Shown here piece by piece: positions 16,074-25,229 of a stretch of 40,072 nt of DNA. Origin of the DNA: an uncultured Bacteroidales bacterium (GTDB lineage: Bacteria > Bacteroidota > Bacteroidia > Bacteroidales > P3); NCBI GenBank assembly GCA_937901525.1, contig CALDHX010000053.1, positions 1 to 40,072 on the forward strand, in the 5' to 3' direction. Under the pieces are notes generated by a model that ran no database searches, was not told the DNA's origin, and saw nothing but the letters and a program-made list of their open reading frames with translations. Each line of letters begins with the position of its first letter. The stretch's first letter is position 1. A program made the position numbers and the translations under genes.

Positions 16074-16199
16074 CATTTTTCAATAAAAAAATAAAGAAAA
16101 CGCAATTTTTTTCATTGTTAAAAAAATATTTTATTTACTGATTACCAAATAAAAACACTTCAATAAAACTGTTTAAAACTAAATATCATTTTTTTTTCA

Positions 16200-16207
16200 T
16201 ACTTTTG
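16200..16207 (+). promoter_or_regulatory. -7 element (TACTTTTG) for dapD
   Basis: TACTTTTG matches TAnnTTTG and precedes the dapD ATG by 26 bases. No convincing -33 element. The rest of the 236-base gap 15998-16233 is AT-rich and holds only the two divergent promoters. Confidence 0.55.
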
Positions 16208-16233
16208 CCACAAAATAAACAAAGAAATAAATT

Positions 16234-17043
16234 ATGTATCAAGAGTTAATAGAAAAAGCTTGGCTAAATCGAGAATTATTAAAAGAAGAAAGCGTAAAAA
16301 ACGCAATATTAGAAATCATTGATTCATTAGATAAAGGCGAAATAAGAGTAGCTGAAAAAATAAACAATGAATGGCAAGTAAACCAATGGGTAAAAAAAGC
16401 AATTATAATGTACTTCCCTATCTGCGAAACAAAGGATATGCAAGCCGAAGACTTAAAATTCTGGGACAAAATCCCAACAAAACAAAATTATAACGAGCTT
16501 CAAATAAGATGTGTCCCTCCCGCAGTTGCACGATATGGCAGTTTTCTTGCAAAAGGCTGTATAATGATGCCAAGTTTTGTAAATATTGGAGCGTATGTTG
16601 ATGAAGGAACAATGGTAGATACGTGGGCGACAGTTGGAAGCTGTGCACAAATTGGCAAAAACGTACATCTTGCAGGAGGAGTCGGCATTGGCGGAGTGTT
16701 AGAGCCTGTTGGAGCAAATCCTGTCATTATAGAAGATAATTGTTTCATAGGTTCACGTTGCATAGTTGTAGAAGGAGCAATCATAAAACAAGGAGCCGTA
16801 CTTGGAGCCAATACAGTAATCACACAATCCACTAAAATAATAGACGTATCAGGCGAAGAACCAATAGAATACAAAGGAATAGTTCCAGAAAACTCAGTAG
16901 TAATACCGGGAAGCCACACAAAAAAATTCCCAGCAGGCGAATATAATGTAAATTGTGCTTTAATAATAGGTAAACGCAAAGAATCCACAGATAAAAAAAC
17001 GTCCCTCAATGACGCATTGAGAGACTTTAATGTTGCTATTTAA
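16234..17043 (+). CDS. dapD: 2,3,4,5-tetrahydropyridine-2,6-dicarboxylate N-succinyltransferase
   Basis: A 269-aa acyltransferase of the lysine/diaminopimelate pathway: it succinylates tetrahydrodipicolinate using succinyl-CoA. The N-terminal helical domain is followed by left-handed beta-helix hexapeptides (GAYVDEGTMVDTWATVGSCA, HLAGGVGIGG, IIEDNCFIGSRC). The C-terminal SVVIPGSHTKKFP segment fits DapD. Length is typical. The final eight bases overlap the end of the converging fcl gene. The third-position composition is A/C-rich, unlike several other rightward genes here. Confidence 0.96.
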   Translation: MYQELIEKAWLNRELLKEESVKNAILEIIDSLDKGEIRVAEKINNEWQVNQWVKKAIIMYFPICETKDMQAEDLKFWDKIPTKQNYNELQIRCVPPAVARYGSFLAKGCIMMPSFVNIGAYVDEGTMVDTWATVGSCAQIGKNVHLAGGVGIGGVLEPVGANPVIIEDNCFIGSRCIVVEGAIIKQGAVLGANTVITQSTKIIDVSGEEPIEYKGIVPENSVVIPGSHTKKFPAGEYNVNCALIIGKRKESTDKKTSLNDALRDFNVAI

Positions 17044-18127
17044 GACTTTCTAAATACCAATCATAGAGTTGTTGCACCCCTTGCGACAACTCTATTTTGT
17101 GTTTCCAACCAAGAGAATGCAATTTCGTGCAATCGGTAAGTTTTCTCATAGTTCCATCGGGTTTTTCACTATTAAAGAAAACATTTGAATTATAATTTAC
17201 CTTTTCACATATAATCTCAAACAAATCTTTTATGCTAACTTCTTTTTGAGTACCTATATTGATATGACAATTCTTTATTTGCTTATCATTTTGTGAATAA
17301 GTATCCTTAAAATCCACTCTTTCCATTAAAAAAACACAAGCATCTGCCATATCTTCACTCCAAAGAAATTCTCTTAACGGCTTTCCACTTCCCCAAAGCT
17401 CTATTTCAACCGAATTATCCTTTGATTTAATTCCATATTTTGATAAAATACTCTCTATTTCCTTTTGATTACTTTCTCCGTTTACTCCTTCTATCGGGCG
17501 AGTATTTAAATCCTTTCTTAAAGACTGCCAATCATTATTTTGTAAACACTTTCCAAGATGTGCTTTTCTTATCAAAGCAGGCATAACATGTGAAGTTTCT
17601 AAATTAAAGTTATCATTTGGCCCATAAAGATTAGTAGGCATTACAGCAATAAAGTTGGTTCCATACTGCAAATTATAACTTTCACACATTTTTAAGCCAG
17701 CAATTTTCGCCAAAGCGTATGGTTCATTTGTATATTCTAACTCATTGGTAAGCAATTCACTCTCTTGCATCGGTTGATGTGCATCGCGAGGATAAATACA
17801 AGTACTTCCAAGAAACAAAAGCTTTTTTACACCATATTTATAAGAGAAATGAATTACATTATTTTGAATTTGTAAATTATTATAAATGAAATCAGCCCTA
17901 TACTTAGAGTTTGCCATTATTCCACCTACGAATGCAGCGGCTAAAAAGACGTATTCTGGTTTTTCTTTCTCAAAAAATTTCTCTACCTCTGCTTGATTAC
18001 AAAGATCAAGTTCGCTATGTGAGCGTAAAACAAAGTTTTGATAACCCTTTTCTTTAAGATTTTTCAATATTGCAGAGCCTACAAGTCCTTTATGCCCTGC
18101 TACAAATATTTTTGAATTAAAATTCAT
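17036..18127 (-). CDS. fcl: GDP-L-fucose synthase
   Basis: An extended SDR of 363 aa that converts GDP-4-keto-6-deoxymannose to GDP-L-fucose. It shows a GHKGLVGS nucleotide motif near the N terminus, FLAAAFVGGI, GSTCIYP, catalytic Tyr/Lys in PYALAK, and PTNLYGPNDNFN. An insertion around residues 190-235 makes it longer than the roughly 320-residue enzymes of enterobacteria; this longer form is common in Bacteroidetes. It lies eight bases after gmd, which makes its substrate, so the pair completes GDP-fucose synthesis for surface glycans. Confidence 0.94.
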   Translation of the reverse strand: MNFNSKIFVAGHKGLVGSAILKNLKEKGYQNFVLRSHSELDLCNQAEVEKFFEKEKPEYVFLAAAFVGGIMANSKYRADFIYNNLQIQNNVIHFSYKYGVKKLLFLGSTCIYPRDAHQPMQESELLTNELEYTNEPYALAKIAGLKMCESYNLQYGTNFIAVMPTNLYGPNDNFNLETSHVMPALIRKAHLGKCLQNNDWQSLRKDLNTRPIEGVNGESNQKEIESILSKYGIKSKDNSVEIELWGSGKPLREFLWSEDMADACVFLMERVDFKDTYSQNDKQIKNCHINIGTQKEVSIKDLFEIICEKVNYNSNVFFNSEKPDGTMRKLTDCTKLHSLGWKHKIELSQGVQQLYDWYLESLK

Positions 18128-18135
18128 CTTCTAAT

Positions 18136-19185
18136 TTAACTAATTGCTTTCAAATCGCTTTCAACCATTATTTTAACTAAATCTTCAAAAGATGTTTTTC
18201 TTGGATTCCAACCTAAAAGTGTTTGTGCTTTTGTGGCATCTCCAAGCAATTGTTCTACTTCTGCAGGACGGAAATATTTTTCATCAACTTCTACTAACAC
18301 CTTTCCTGTTTTTACATCAATACCTTTTTCATTTACTCCTTCACCTTCCCATTTTAATTCTATGCCTGCATACTTAAAGGCAAGAGTACAAAATTCTCTT
18401 ACGCTATGTGCCTCACCTGTTGCAACAACAAAGTCTTCTGGTTTTTCATATTGTAGCATTAACCACATACATTCTACATAATCCTTTGCATATCCCCAAT
18501 CTCTTAAAGCAGAAAGGTTACCTAAATATAGTTTTTCTTGCAATCCTTTTGCAATTCTTGCTGCTGCAAGTGTAATTTTACGAGTTACGAATGTTTCTCC
18601 TCTCCTTTCACTTTCGTGATTAAATAAAATTCCATTGACTGCAAACATTCCATAGCTTTCTCTATAATTTTTTGTTATCCAAAAGCCATATAATTTTGCA
18701 ACTCCGTATGGTGAGCGAGGATAAAAAGGAGTTGTTTCTTTTTGTGGCACTTCTTGTACAAGACCATAAAGTTCGGAAGTTGAGGCTTGATAGATTTTTG
18801 TTTTTTTCTCTAAGCCTAAAATTCTAATTGCTTCCAAAAGTCTAAGTGTTCCTACGGCATCGGTTTCGGCAGTGTATTCCGGAACATCAAAACTCACCTT
18901 TACATGACTTTGAGCCGCAAGATTATAAATCTCATCTGGTTGAATCTGTTGTAAAATCCTTATCAAAGAAGAAGAATCTGTCATATCTCCATAATGAAGA
19001 TTAATAGCTCGTTCTTGTTTTTGGTCTTTAATCCATTCTTTCAAATAAAGATGTTCTATTCTTGAAGTATTAAAAGAAGAACTACGGCGAATAATTCCGT
19101 GAACTTCATAACCTTTTTCTATTAAAAACTCAGCTAAAAAACTACCATCTTGACCTGTAATTCCTGTGATAAGAGCTCTTTTCAT
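18136..19185 (-). CDS. gmd: GDP-mannose 4,6-dehydratase
   Basis: A 349-aa extended SDR that dehydrates GDP-mannose to the 4-keto-6-deoxy intermediate. TGITGQDGSFLAEFL, RRSSSFNT, YNLAAQSHVKVSF, the YQASTSELYG active-site segment and SPYGVAK (catalytic Tyr/Lys) are diagnostic. WGYAKDYV and FRPAEVEQLLGD near the C terminus also fit. Its ATG directly follows the last unit of a four-copy 21-bp repeat, with no SD and no TAnnTTTG promoter in the 84 bases upstream. It may therefore be co-transcribed with the antiporter. Confidence 0.96.
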   Translation of the reverse strand: MKRALITGITGQDGSFLAEFLIEKGYEVHGIIRRSSSFNTSRIEHLYLKEWIKDQKQERAINLHYGDMTDSSSLIRILQQIQPDEIYNLAAQSHVKVSFDVPEYTAETDAVGTLRLLEAIRILGLEKKTKIYQASTSELYGLVQEVPQKETTPFYPRSPYGVAKLYGFWITKNYRESYGMFAVNGILFNHESERRGETFVTRKITLAAARIAKGLQEKLYLGNLSALRDWGYAKDYVECMWLMLQYEKPEDFVVATGEAHSVREFCTLAFKYAGIELKWEGEGVNEKGIDVKTGKVLVEVDEKYFRPAEVEQLLGDATKAQTLLGWNPRKTSFEDLVKIMVESDLKAIS

Positions 19186-19265
19186 TTTTTCTTTGTTTTT
19201 TTATTTTTTTTCTTTGATTTTTTAAATTTTTTCTTTGTTTTTTTTCAATTTTTCTTTGATTTTTT
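19186..19265 (-). repeat. 21-bp A-rich tandem repeat, four units, in the gmd leader
   Basis: Reverse-strand cores begin, in plus coordinates, at 19191, 19212, 19233 and 19254: three consecutive spacings of exactly 21 bases. Cores alternate between TCAAAG and ACAAAG on the minus strand. All copies share one orientation, so no hairpin forms. One unit shares 21 identical bases with a unit inside the tamB coding region. The array fills the antiporter-gmd gap. Confidence 0.9.
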
Positions 19266-19269
19266 TTGC

Positions 19270-20544
19270 TTATTCTTCTACATTGGTTTCCAATGGTTTA
19301 GATTCTTTTGGTTTTCTTTTAAAATGAGAACGAAAAACAAATCTAAAAAATACATTCATCTTAGGTTGTTTCTCTATAAGAAGAATCATTATTGAGCAAA
19401 TCAAGATTGAAAACAAGACAACTGAGAAAGTAATGTATTTTATTTCTGCTCCCGAAGGCATTCCTAATTGTTCTGGCACTGAGGCTAAGACTGCGGCTGC
19501 TAACCCTTTGGGAATCATCAATGAAATTGTACTTTTATCAAATATATTCGCTCCTTTTGGCGAGCAATATTTTGCAATTATAATTCTGCTCAACAATAAA
19601 AATACTGTAATCAATCCCCCTATTAATATAGATTTTGAATCGGAGAACGGAATGCTTATTCCAATATAGACAAAGAAGAATGTTTTTAATACAAAACTTA
19701 TTTCTCCAACAAAAGATGTTTCACTATCGTTTAATTTTAGGTTTTTATCTTTTTGATATTTTTCTAAAAACTTAAAATTAAAATACTCCATATTTGCTAT
19801 CGTGATTCCGAAAGACAAAGATGCAATCGCACCACTATATCCTAAAACTTCTGCTAATCCATAGATTATAAAAAGATAAGCAGGTGTAAGGAACATTGAG
19901 TTTCTTAAAGAACGAATTTTTTGAAGCAAAGAAGCCCAAATCATAGCTGAAGCAAAACCAAGAAATGTCGCAAGAACGAATGATGCAATGACATTTCCTG
20001 CAATTTTTCCTACATTTAAATTTGCTCCCATTCTTGCTGCATCGATAAATGCCAAAGCAAAAACGATACAAAGCACATCGGTGATTGCCGATTCTAAGAT
20101 AAGAGAAGTTTTTGTTGTATTAGATAATTTCAAATGTTGTGCAAGTGGAATGACAACCGCAGAAGATGTACCTCCAAGTATTGCTCCGAGTGTGATACTA
20201 TCAAGGAAATTCATTCCAAAACTCATACATACTCCTGCAACTACAAAAGCTGCTACAAAAAATCCTGTAAAAGTAAGCATTGCTGTTGGTTTCCAAGAAT
20301 TTTTTAAATCACTTATGCTTATTCCTGTACCACCTTCAAAAAGTATTACTATCAATGTTATGCTTGTAAACACGCCTCCTACTGCTCCAAAGTCGGTTGG
20401 GCTTACTAATTTAAAGACTGGTCCTATTAAGACTCCTATTAATAAAAGCAATAATACGTCTGGAATTTTCTTTTTACTGAATATCATTGCAAAAAGATGT
20501 GCCGAAAACACTAAAATCCCTAAAAATATTAAAGTTGCTCCCAT
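19270..20544 (-). CDS. Cation/proton antiporter (CPA superfamily)
   Basis: A 424-aa integral membrane protein with about 11-12 hydrophobic segments. It begins near the N terminus with the antiporter-like HLFAMIFSKKKIPDVLLLLLIG and a GPVF segment. GGTSSAVVIPLAQ followed by LESAITDVLCIV is the core region expected to carry the ion-binding acidic residue in NhaP/KefB-type exchangers. It probably exchanges Na+ or K+ for H+ at the inner membrane; the ion is not predictable. A basic tail (FKRKPKESK) follows the last TM. It starts 22 bases after the end of the dnaX tau frame, so it is likely in the dnaX transcript. Confidence 0.85.
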   Translation of the reverse strand: MGATLIFLGILVFSAHLFAMIFSKKKIPDVLLLLLIGVLIGPVFKLVSPTDFGAVGGVFTSITLIVILFEGGTGISISDLKNSWKPTAMLTFTGFFVAAFVVAGVCMSFGMNFLDSITLGAILGGTSSAVVIPLAQHLKLSNTTKTSLILESAITDVLCIVFALAFIDAARMGANLNVGKIAGNVIASFVLATFLGFASAMIWASLLQKIRSLRNSMFLTPAYLFIIYGLAEVLGYSGAIASLSFGITIANMEYFNFKFLEKYQKDKNLKLNDSETSFVGEISFVLKTFFFVYIGISIPFSDSKSILIGGLITVFLLLSRIIIAKYCSPKGANIFDKSTISLMIPKGLAAAVLASVPEQLGMPSGAEIKYITFSVVLFSILICSIMILLIEKQPKMNVFFRFVFRSHFKRKPKESKPLETNVEE

Positions 20545-20566
20545 ATTTGTATTTTGTTTTTGTTGT

Positions 20567-22230
20567 TTAATATCCTATTTCTCCACCTAAAACTCTTTGT
20601 AATTCTGCTATATTTGGATTTTTTTCTTTCATAAATTTAAGTACTTCTCGCGGTTCGTAGAGTTTTGGCTTGTGTATGTATTCTTTTACTTTAATGTTTA
20701 GATTTATATTCTTACATTGCGTTTTATTTTCTATAAACGCTAAAATATTTTTTTTGTTGCCAAGTAATAGTTTTTCTTCTTGATGATTCAAAAGTACAAT
20801 ATCAACCCATTCATCGCTTTTTACGATGATTTCTGCTGTGTCTAAAATAAATGAAAGGTTAAGTGCATCGGGATATTGCGTAGAATCTAATTGTTTTAGT
20901 TCTTGTGAATAGATTTTTATCGCCTCAACAAAACTTTTTACGTTGTAGTGTTTTTCTTTTTGTTCTTCTACTGCTTTTTGTTTATTGAATTTCTCTATGC
21001 GTTCTATATTTCCTCTTATAGAGTATGGACTATATATGTCTAATCGTGTCTCTATTTTGGGTTTTTCTATTGGTTGGTCATTTTTTTTTTAATCTCTTCT
21101 ACTTGTGGTGCAGGAGTTGTAACAATAGGTTTTACTTTGTTTGTTATGTATGAGAGTTTCATAAGAGTGAGTTCTACACATAGCCTTTTATTGTAAGAAT
21201 CCTTGTATTCTAAGGCACAAGAATTTGCGTAATCTAAGGCTTTTAAAATAAAATTCTGTGGAGATTGTGAAGCTTGTGTTAGGTATTTTGATTGTAAGTT
21301 TTGACTTACTTCTAAAAGTTTTACTGATTCTGGGTCTTTGCACACTAATAGATTTCTTAGGTGAGAAGCTAATCCGTTAATAAAGCTACTTCCTTCAAAA
21401 CCTTGTTTTAATACTTTATCAAACAACAGTAAACTATCTGTCATTCTACCATTTAGAAAATAATCTACAATAGTAAAATAATAATCGTAATCTAAAATAT
21501 TTAGGTTTTCAATTATGTTTTTATAGGAAAGTTGAGCTGAGGTGAAAGAAACAAGTTGATCAAACATTGATAGTGCATCTCTTAATCCTCCATCGGCTTT
21601 TTGTGCTATTAGATGTAAGGCTTCTTGTTCGTATGCTACGTTTTCTTTTTGTGCTATATACTCTAAGTGATTTGCTATGTCGTTTGGATTGATTCTTTTA
21701 AAGTCAAAGATTTGACAACGTGAGATTATAGTTGCTGGTATTTTGTGTTTTTCTGTTGTTGCTAAGATAAATTTTGCGTAAGCAGGTGGTTCTTCAAGCG
21801 TTTTAAGGAATGCGTTGAAGGCAGAAGTGCTTAACATGTGCACTTCATCTATTATGTAAACTTTATATTTACCATTTTGTGGTGGAATTTTGACTTGATC
21901 TGTAAGATTTCTAATATCGTCAACAGAGTTATTGGAAGCAGCGTCTAATTCTACTATATTGAATGAGGCTGATTCGTTAAACGATTTACAACTTTCACAT
22001 TCGTTACAGGCTTCATATTGTTCGGTTATGTTTGTGCAATTAATTGTTTTGGCTAATATACGTGCACAAGTTGTTTTTCCTACTCCTCTTGGTCCACAAA
22101 AAAGAAAAGCTTGTGCTAATTGGTTATTCCTAATAGCATTTTGAAGAGTTGTTGTTATATGAGCTTGACCTACAACTGAATGAAAGTCGCTTGGACGATA
22201 TTTTCTTGCAGATACTACAAAATTATTCAT
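20567..22230 (-). CDS. dnaX: DNA polymerase III subunits gamma/tau, read through a -1 frameshift at A10
   Basis: The clamp-loader ATPase. Frame 0 runs 22230-21067 (387 aa). It contains the Walker A GPRGVGKTT, the zinc cysteines CNECESC, DAASNNSVDDI, IIDEVHMLS, FLKTLEEPP and LATTEKHKIP. It ends KKKMTNQ-stop just after ten consecutive A (minus strand, 21090-21081). The -1 frame is open without interruption from that run to 20567 and encodes about 171 further residues. The joined product is about 554 aa, a normal tau length; the 387-aa product would be gamma-like. Programmed slippage (known in dnaX of E. coli and Thermus) or a homopolymer sequencing error both fit. Promoter TAATTTTG lies at 22254-22261. 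Confidence 0.9.
21081..21090 (-). other. Candidate slippery site in dnaX (A10)
   Basis: Ten A residues on the coding strand, preceded by GATT and followed by TGACC. The frame-0 stop TAG comes 12 bases after the run. One extra A in the mRNA, or a -1 ribosomal slip, restores the 171-codon downstream frame. No strong stimulatory hairpin was seen just downstream. Confidence 0.7.
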
Positions 22231-22253
22231 ATTTTATTACCTAATTGAGTTTC

Positions 22254-22261
22254 CAAAATTA
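22254..22261 (-). promoter_or_regulatory. -7 element (TAATTTTG) for dnaX
   Basis: Minus-strand TAATTTTG matches TAnnTTTG, 24 bases before the dnaX ATG, in the divergent dnaX/anion transporter gap. Confidence 0.55.
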
Positions 22262-22292
22262 CTATTTTTTTTTAAAACAAACAAAAAAGCTG

Positions 22293-22300
22293 TAATTTTG
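22293..22300 (+). promoter_or_regulatory. -7 element (TAATTTTG) for the anion transporter
   Basis: TAATTTTG lies 16 bases before ATG 22316. It overlaps an in-frame TTG at 22298, which argues that this TTG is not the start codon. Confidence 0.6.
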
Positions 22301-22315
22301 CGAAAATTTTTTAAT

Positions 22316-23542
22316 ATGAATATTGAGACAATCGCACTTATTATTTTTGTAATTACTTATATTGGTATTATTTTTACTCGTTTGCCGAAGGTTAATATTG
22401 ATAGACCGTCTGCTGCCTTTATTGGAGCTGTGGCAATGCTTGCTTTTTCTGTCGCAAGTTTTGAGGAGGCTGTGAGTTTTATTGATTTCAACACTATTTT
22501 CTTACTCTTAGGTATGATGATTGTAGTTGCAGCCTTAAAGTTTGATGGTTTCTTTAACCTGATTACAGAAAAAACTCTGCAATTTGCTAATTCAAGATTA
22601 AAACTCCTTATTGGTGTGGTTTTTATTAGTGGTATTGCTTCTGCTTTCCTTGTAAACGATGCTGTTGTATTGATTTTCACTCCTATTATCATTAGTATAT
22701 GTCAAAGAGTAAGGATAAATCCTTTACCTTATCTTATTGCGGAAATTCTTTCCTCTAACATAGGTAGTGTAATGACTATTACTGGTAATCCACAAAATAT
22801 GTTGATTGGTTTAAATAGTGGAATAAGTTACACGGATTTTCTTTTAAAACTAATGCCTATATCTTTTATTGGTATGGTGCTTTGTATTGTAGTTGTAAGG
22901 TTTATTTACAAAAAAGAATTTAAAGATTCTTCTCCTCTAATCTATACTCCTACTCACAATTATAACTTTAAAGATATGTATTCTTCTATAATTGTATTTG
23001 GATTAGTGGTATTAGCTTTCTTTTTTGGCAAATTACTCGGTATGTCTATTGCTGTGATTGCCTTAGCTGGTGCAAGTCTTATTATTCTCTTTGGAAAACA
23101 CAAACCAGAAAAGCTTATAAAAGATGTAGATTGGGTTTTGCTTTTGTTTTTCGCCTCTTTGTTTATTGTTGTTGGTGCTGTGCAAAAAGTAGGCTTATTA
23201 GATGGAATTTTAAATATTGGTTTAGAGGAAAATTTCGCAGGTTTAATTTCTATTCACTCAATAAGTCTTGTTTTGAGTCAGATTTTAAGTAATGTTCCTT
23301 ATACAGTTTTGATGTTACCTTTGATGAATGTGGTAGATAGTGAAACTTTATGGCTCGCATTAGCCTCTGCATCAACCTTAGCTGGCAATGCAACAATTAT
23401 AGGTGCGATGGCAAATATTATTGTTATTGAATCGGCTGATAGATTTGGTGTAAAAATTGGTTTTTGGGAATTTTTCAAATCGGGTATAATAATAACGATA
23501 CTGACTTTTATTGTATCAGTATCGTTACTATTAGTTTTATAG
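22316..23542 (+). CDS. ArsB/NhaD-family (ion transporter superfamily) anion or Na+/H+ transporter
   Basis: A 408-aa inner-membrane protein with about 11 hydrophobic helices. The two inverted halves each have a re-entrant motif. In the first half FLVNDAVVLIFTPI is followed by SSNIGSVMTITGNPQNMLIG; in the second half LSNVPYTVLMLPL is followed by ASTLAGNATIIGAMANIIV. These Asn/Gly/Pro-rich pairs are typical of ArsB, NhaD and SLC13-like carriers, but the substrate cannot be fixed. ATG 22316 is chosen over TTG 22298, which lies inside the promoter. It converges on pyrG with a 15-base gap. Its sense strand is G/T-rich. Confidence 0.82.
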   Translation: MNIETIALIIFVITYIGIIFTRLPKVNIDRPSAAFIGAVAMLAFSVASFEEAVSFIDFNTIFLLLGMMIVVAALKFDGFFNLITEKTLQFANSRLKLLIGVVFISGIASAFLVNDAVVLIFTPIIISICQRVRINPLPYLIAEILSSNIGSVMTITGNPQNMLIGLNSGISYTDFLLKLMPISFIGMVLCIVVVRFIYKKEFKDSSPLIYTPTHNYNFKDMYSSIIVFGLVVLAFFFGKLLGMSIAVIALAGASLIILFGKHKPEKLIKDVDWVLLLFFASLFIVVGAVQKVGLLDGILNIGLEENFAGLISIHSISLVLSQILSNVPYTVLMLPLMNVVDSETLWLALASASTLAGNATIIGAMANIIVIESADRFGVKIGFWEFFKSGIIITILTFIVSVSLLLVL

Positions 23543-23557
23543 AATTATTTCTTTGTT

Positions 23558-25168
23558 TTATTTTATCTTACTTGCCGCTTTGACAAACGAAACAAATAAA
23601 AGACTTGGTTCTTCTACTGTTGAGCGGTATTCTGGGTGATATTGCACTCCTACAAAGTATGGATGTGATGGTATTTCTACTACTTCTACAAGATTAGAGT
23701 TTGGATTTATTCCCGTAGCTTTCATTCCTGCTGCTTCAAATTGCGATAGATATTCGCTGTTAAATTCATAACGATGACGATGTCTTTCTTTTATAAATTC
23801 TTCTCCGTAAGCCTCAAAAATTTTACTTCCTTTTATTAGTTTACATTCATAAGAACCTAATCGCATTGTACCACCCATATTTGTAAGATTCTTTTGTGTT
23901 TCCATCATATCAATAACCGGGTGAGTAGTTGAGCCCATCATTTCAACAGAGTGAGCATCTGTAAATCCAAGTACATTTCTTGCAAACTCAATTACTGCAC
24001 ATTGCATTCCAAGACAAATACCTAAGAAAGGAATATTATTTTCTCTTGCATATTTTACTGCAAGTATTTTTCCTTCTATTCCACGTGAGCCAAAACCTGG
24101 TGCAACTAAGATTCCTTTTAAACCTTTTAGTTGTTCTTCTAAGGCATTTGGATTTTCTTCTAACTTTTCTGAATGAATCCATTTAAGTTTTACATTGCAT
24201 TGTGTTGTAGCTCCTGCGTGAATAAAGGCTTCTGATATTGATTTGTAAGCATCTTTTAATTCAACATACTTACCTACTAAACCTATTGTTACTTCTGTTA
24301 ATGGATTTTTAAGTCTATAAAGGAAAGATTTCCATTTTTCTAAATTAGGTTCTCCTTTTGCTGTAAGACCTAATTTCTTTAATACTTGTGTATCTAATCC
24401 TTCTTTTAACATATTAAGAGGCACTTCATAAATTGTTGAAGCATCTTTTGATTCTATTACACTTGCTCTTTCAACGTTACAGAATAATGAAATTTTATCT
24501 CTAACGCTTTCTGAAAGGTCGTGTTCTGTTCTACAAACTATAATATCTGGTTGAATACCTTGTTGCAACATTTCTTTAACAGAGTGTTGTGTAGGTTTAG
24601 TTTTTAACTCTCCTGCTGCGGCAAGATAAGGTATATAAGTTAAGTGAACAACTATTGCATTACCTTCTAATTCCCATTTTAATTGTCTTATACTTTCCAA
24701 GAAAGGTAATGATTCTATATCTCCAACAGTTCCTCCTATTTCAGTAATTACAAAATCGTATTCTCCTGTTTCACCTAAAAGCTTAACTCTTCTTTTAATC
24801 TCATCTGTAATATGAGGAATCACTTGAACAGTTCCTCCAAGATAGTCGCCTTTTCTTTCTTTTTCTATAACAGCTTGATAGATACGTCCTGTCGTTACGT
24901 TATTTGCTTGTGAGGTTCTTACATTTGTAAATCTTTCGTAATGTCCTAAATCAAGATCTGTTTCTGCACCATCTTCTGTTACATAACATTCTCCGTGTTC
25001 ATAAGGATTCAACGTACCCGGATCTATATTTATGTAAGGATCTAACTTTTGTATTGTTACTTTATAGCCTCTTGATTTTAGCAAAACAGCTAATGAAGAG
25101 GATATTATCCCTTTTCCTAATGAGGAAGTAACTCCTCCTGTAACAAAAATGTATTTTGTGTTATGCAT
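23558..25168 (-). CDS. pyrG: CTP synthase
   Basis: A 536-aa enzyme that aminates UTP to CTP with glutamine and ATP. The N-terminal synthetase domain opens with KYIFVTGGVTSSLGKGI and has KLDPYINIDPGT and EIGGTVGDIES. The C-terminal class I glutamine amidotransferase shows GICLGMQ with the nucleophilic Cys, and VQYHPEY with His and Glu. An in-frame TTG three codons earlier is less likely than ATG 25168 (MHNTKYIF). A TACCTTTG promoter element lies upstream. Confidence 0.97.
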   Translation of the reverse strand: MHNTKYIFVTGGVTSSLGKGIISSSLAVLLKSRGYKVTIQKLDPYINIDPGTLNPYEHGECYVTEDGAETDLDLGHYERFTNVRTSQANNVTTGRIYQAVIEKERKGDYLGGTVQVIPHITDEIKRRVKLLGETGEYDFVITEIGGTVGDIESLPFLESIRQLKWELEGNAIVVHLTYIPYLAAAGELKTKPTQHSVKEMLQQGIQPDIIVCRTEHDLSESVRDKISLFCNVERASVIESKDASTIYEVPLNMLKEGLDTQVLKKLGLTAKGEPNLEKWKSFLYRLKNPLTEVTIGLVGKYVELKDAYKSISEAFIHAGATTQCNVKLKWIHSEKLEENPNALEEQLKGLKGILVAPGFGSRGIEGKILAVKYARENNIPFLGICLGMQCAVIEFARNVLGFTDAHSVEMMGSTTHPVIDMMETQKNLTNMGGTMRLGSYECKLIKGSKIFEAYGEEFIKERHRHRYEFNSEYLSQFEAAGMKATGINPNSNLVEVVEIPSHPYFVGVQYHPEYRSTVEEPSLLFVSFVKAASKIK

Positions 25169-25205
25169 AATAGTCAATTATTTTTTTGAATGAAATAACG
25201 AATTG

Positions 25206-25213
25206 CAAAGGTA
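25206..25213 (-). promoter_or_regulatory. -7 element (TACCTTTG) for pyrG
   Basis: Minus-strand TACCTTTG in the 61-base gap between the aroK stop and pyrG, 37 bases before the ATG. It suggests pyrG has its own promoter in addition to read-through from tsaD-aroK. Confidence 0.5.
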
Positions 25214-25229
25214 ATTAAAAAAACTTTCT

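Noticed and set aside
16500..17009. 169-aa open frame antisense to dapD
   Set aside because: It is the antisense shadow of dapD's codon bias, with no start signal or family motif, while dapD is unambiguous.
19186..19265. CRISPR-like regular spacing
   Set aside because: The period is 21 bases with no distinct spacers, the arrays have two to four units, and no cas genes are present.
20567..20791. Separate small gene beginning NHQEEK
   Set aside because: The frame is open upstream all the way to the dnaX A10 run and its first codon is TTG in the middle of that frame, so it is the end of the dnaX tau region rather than a gene of its own.
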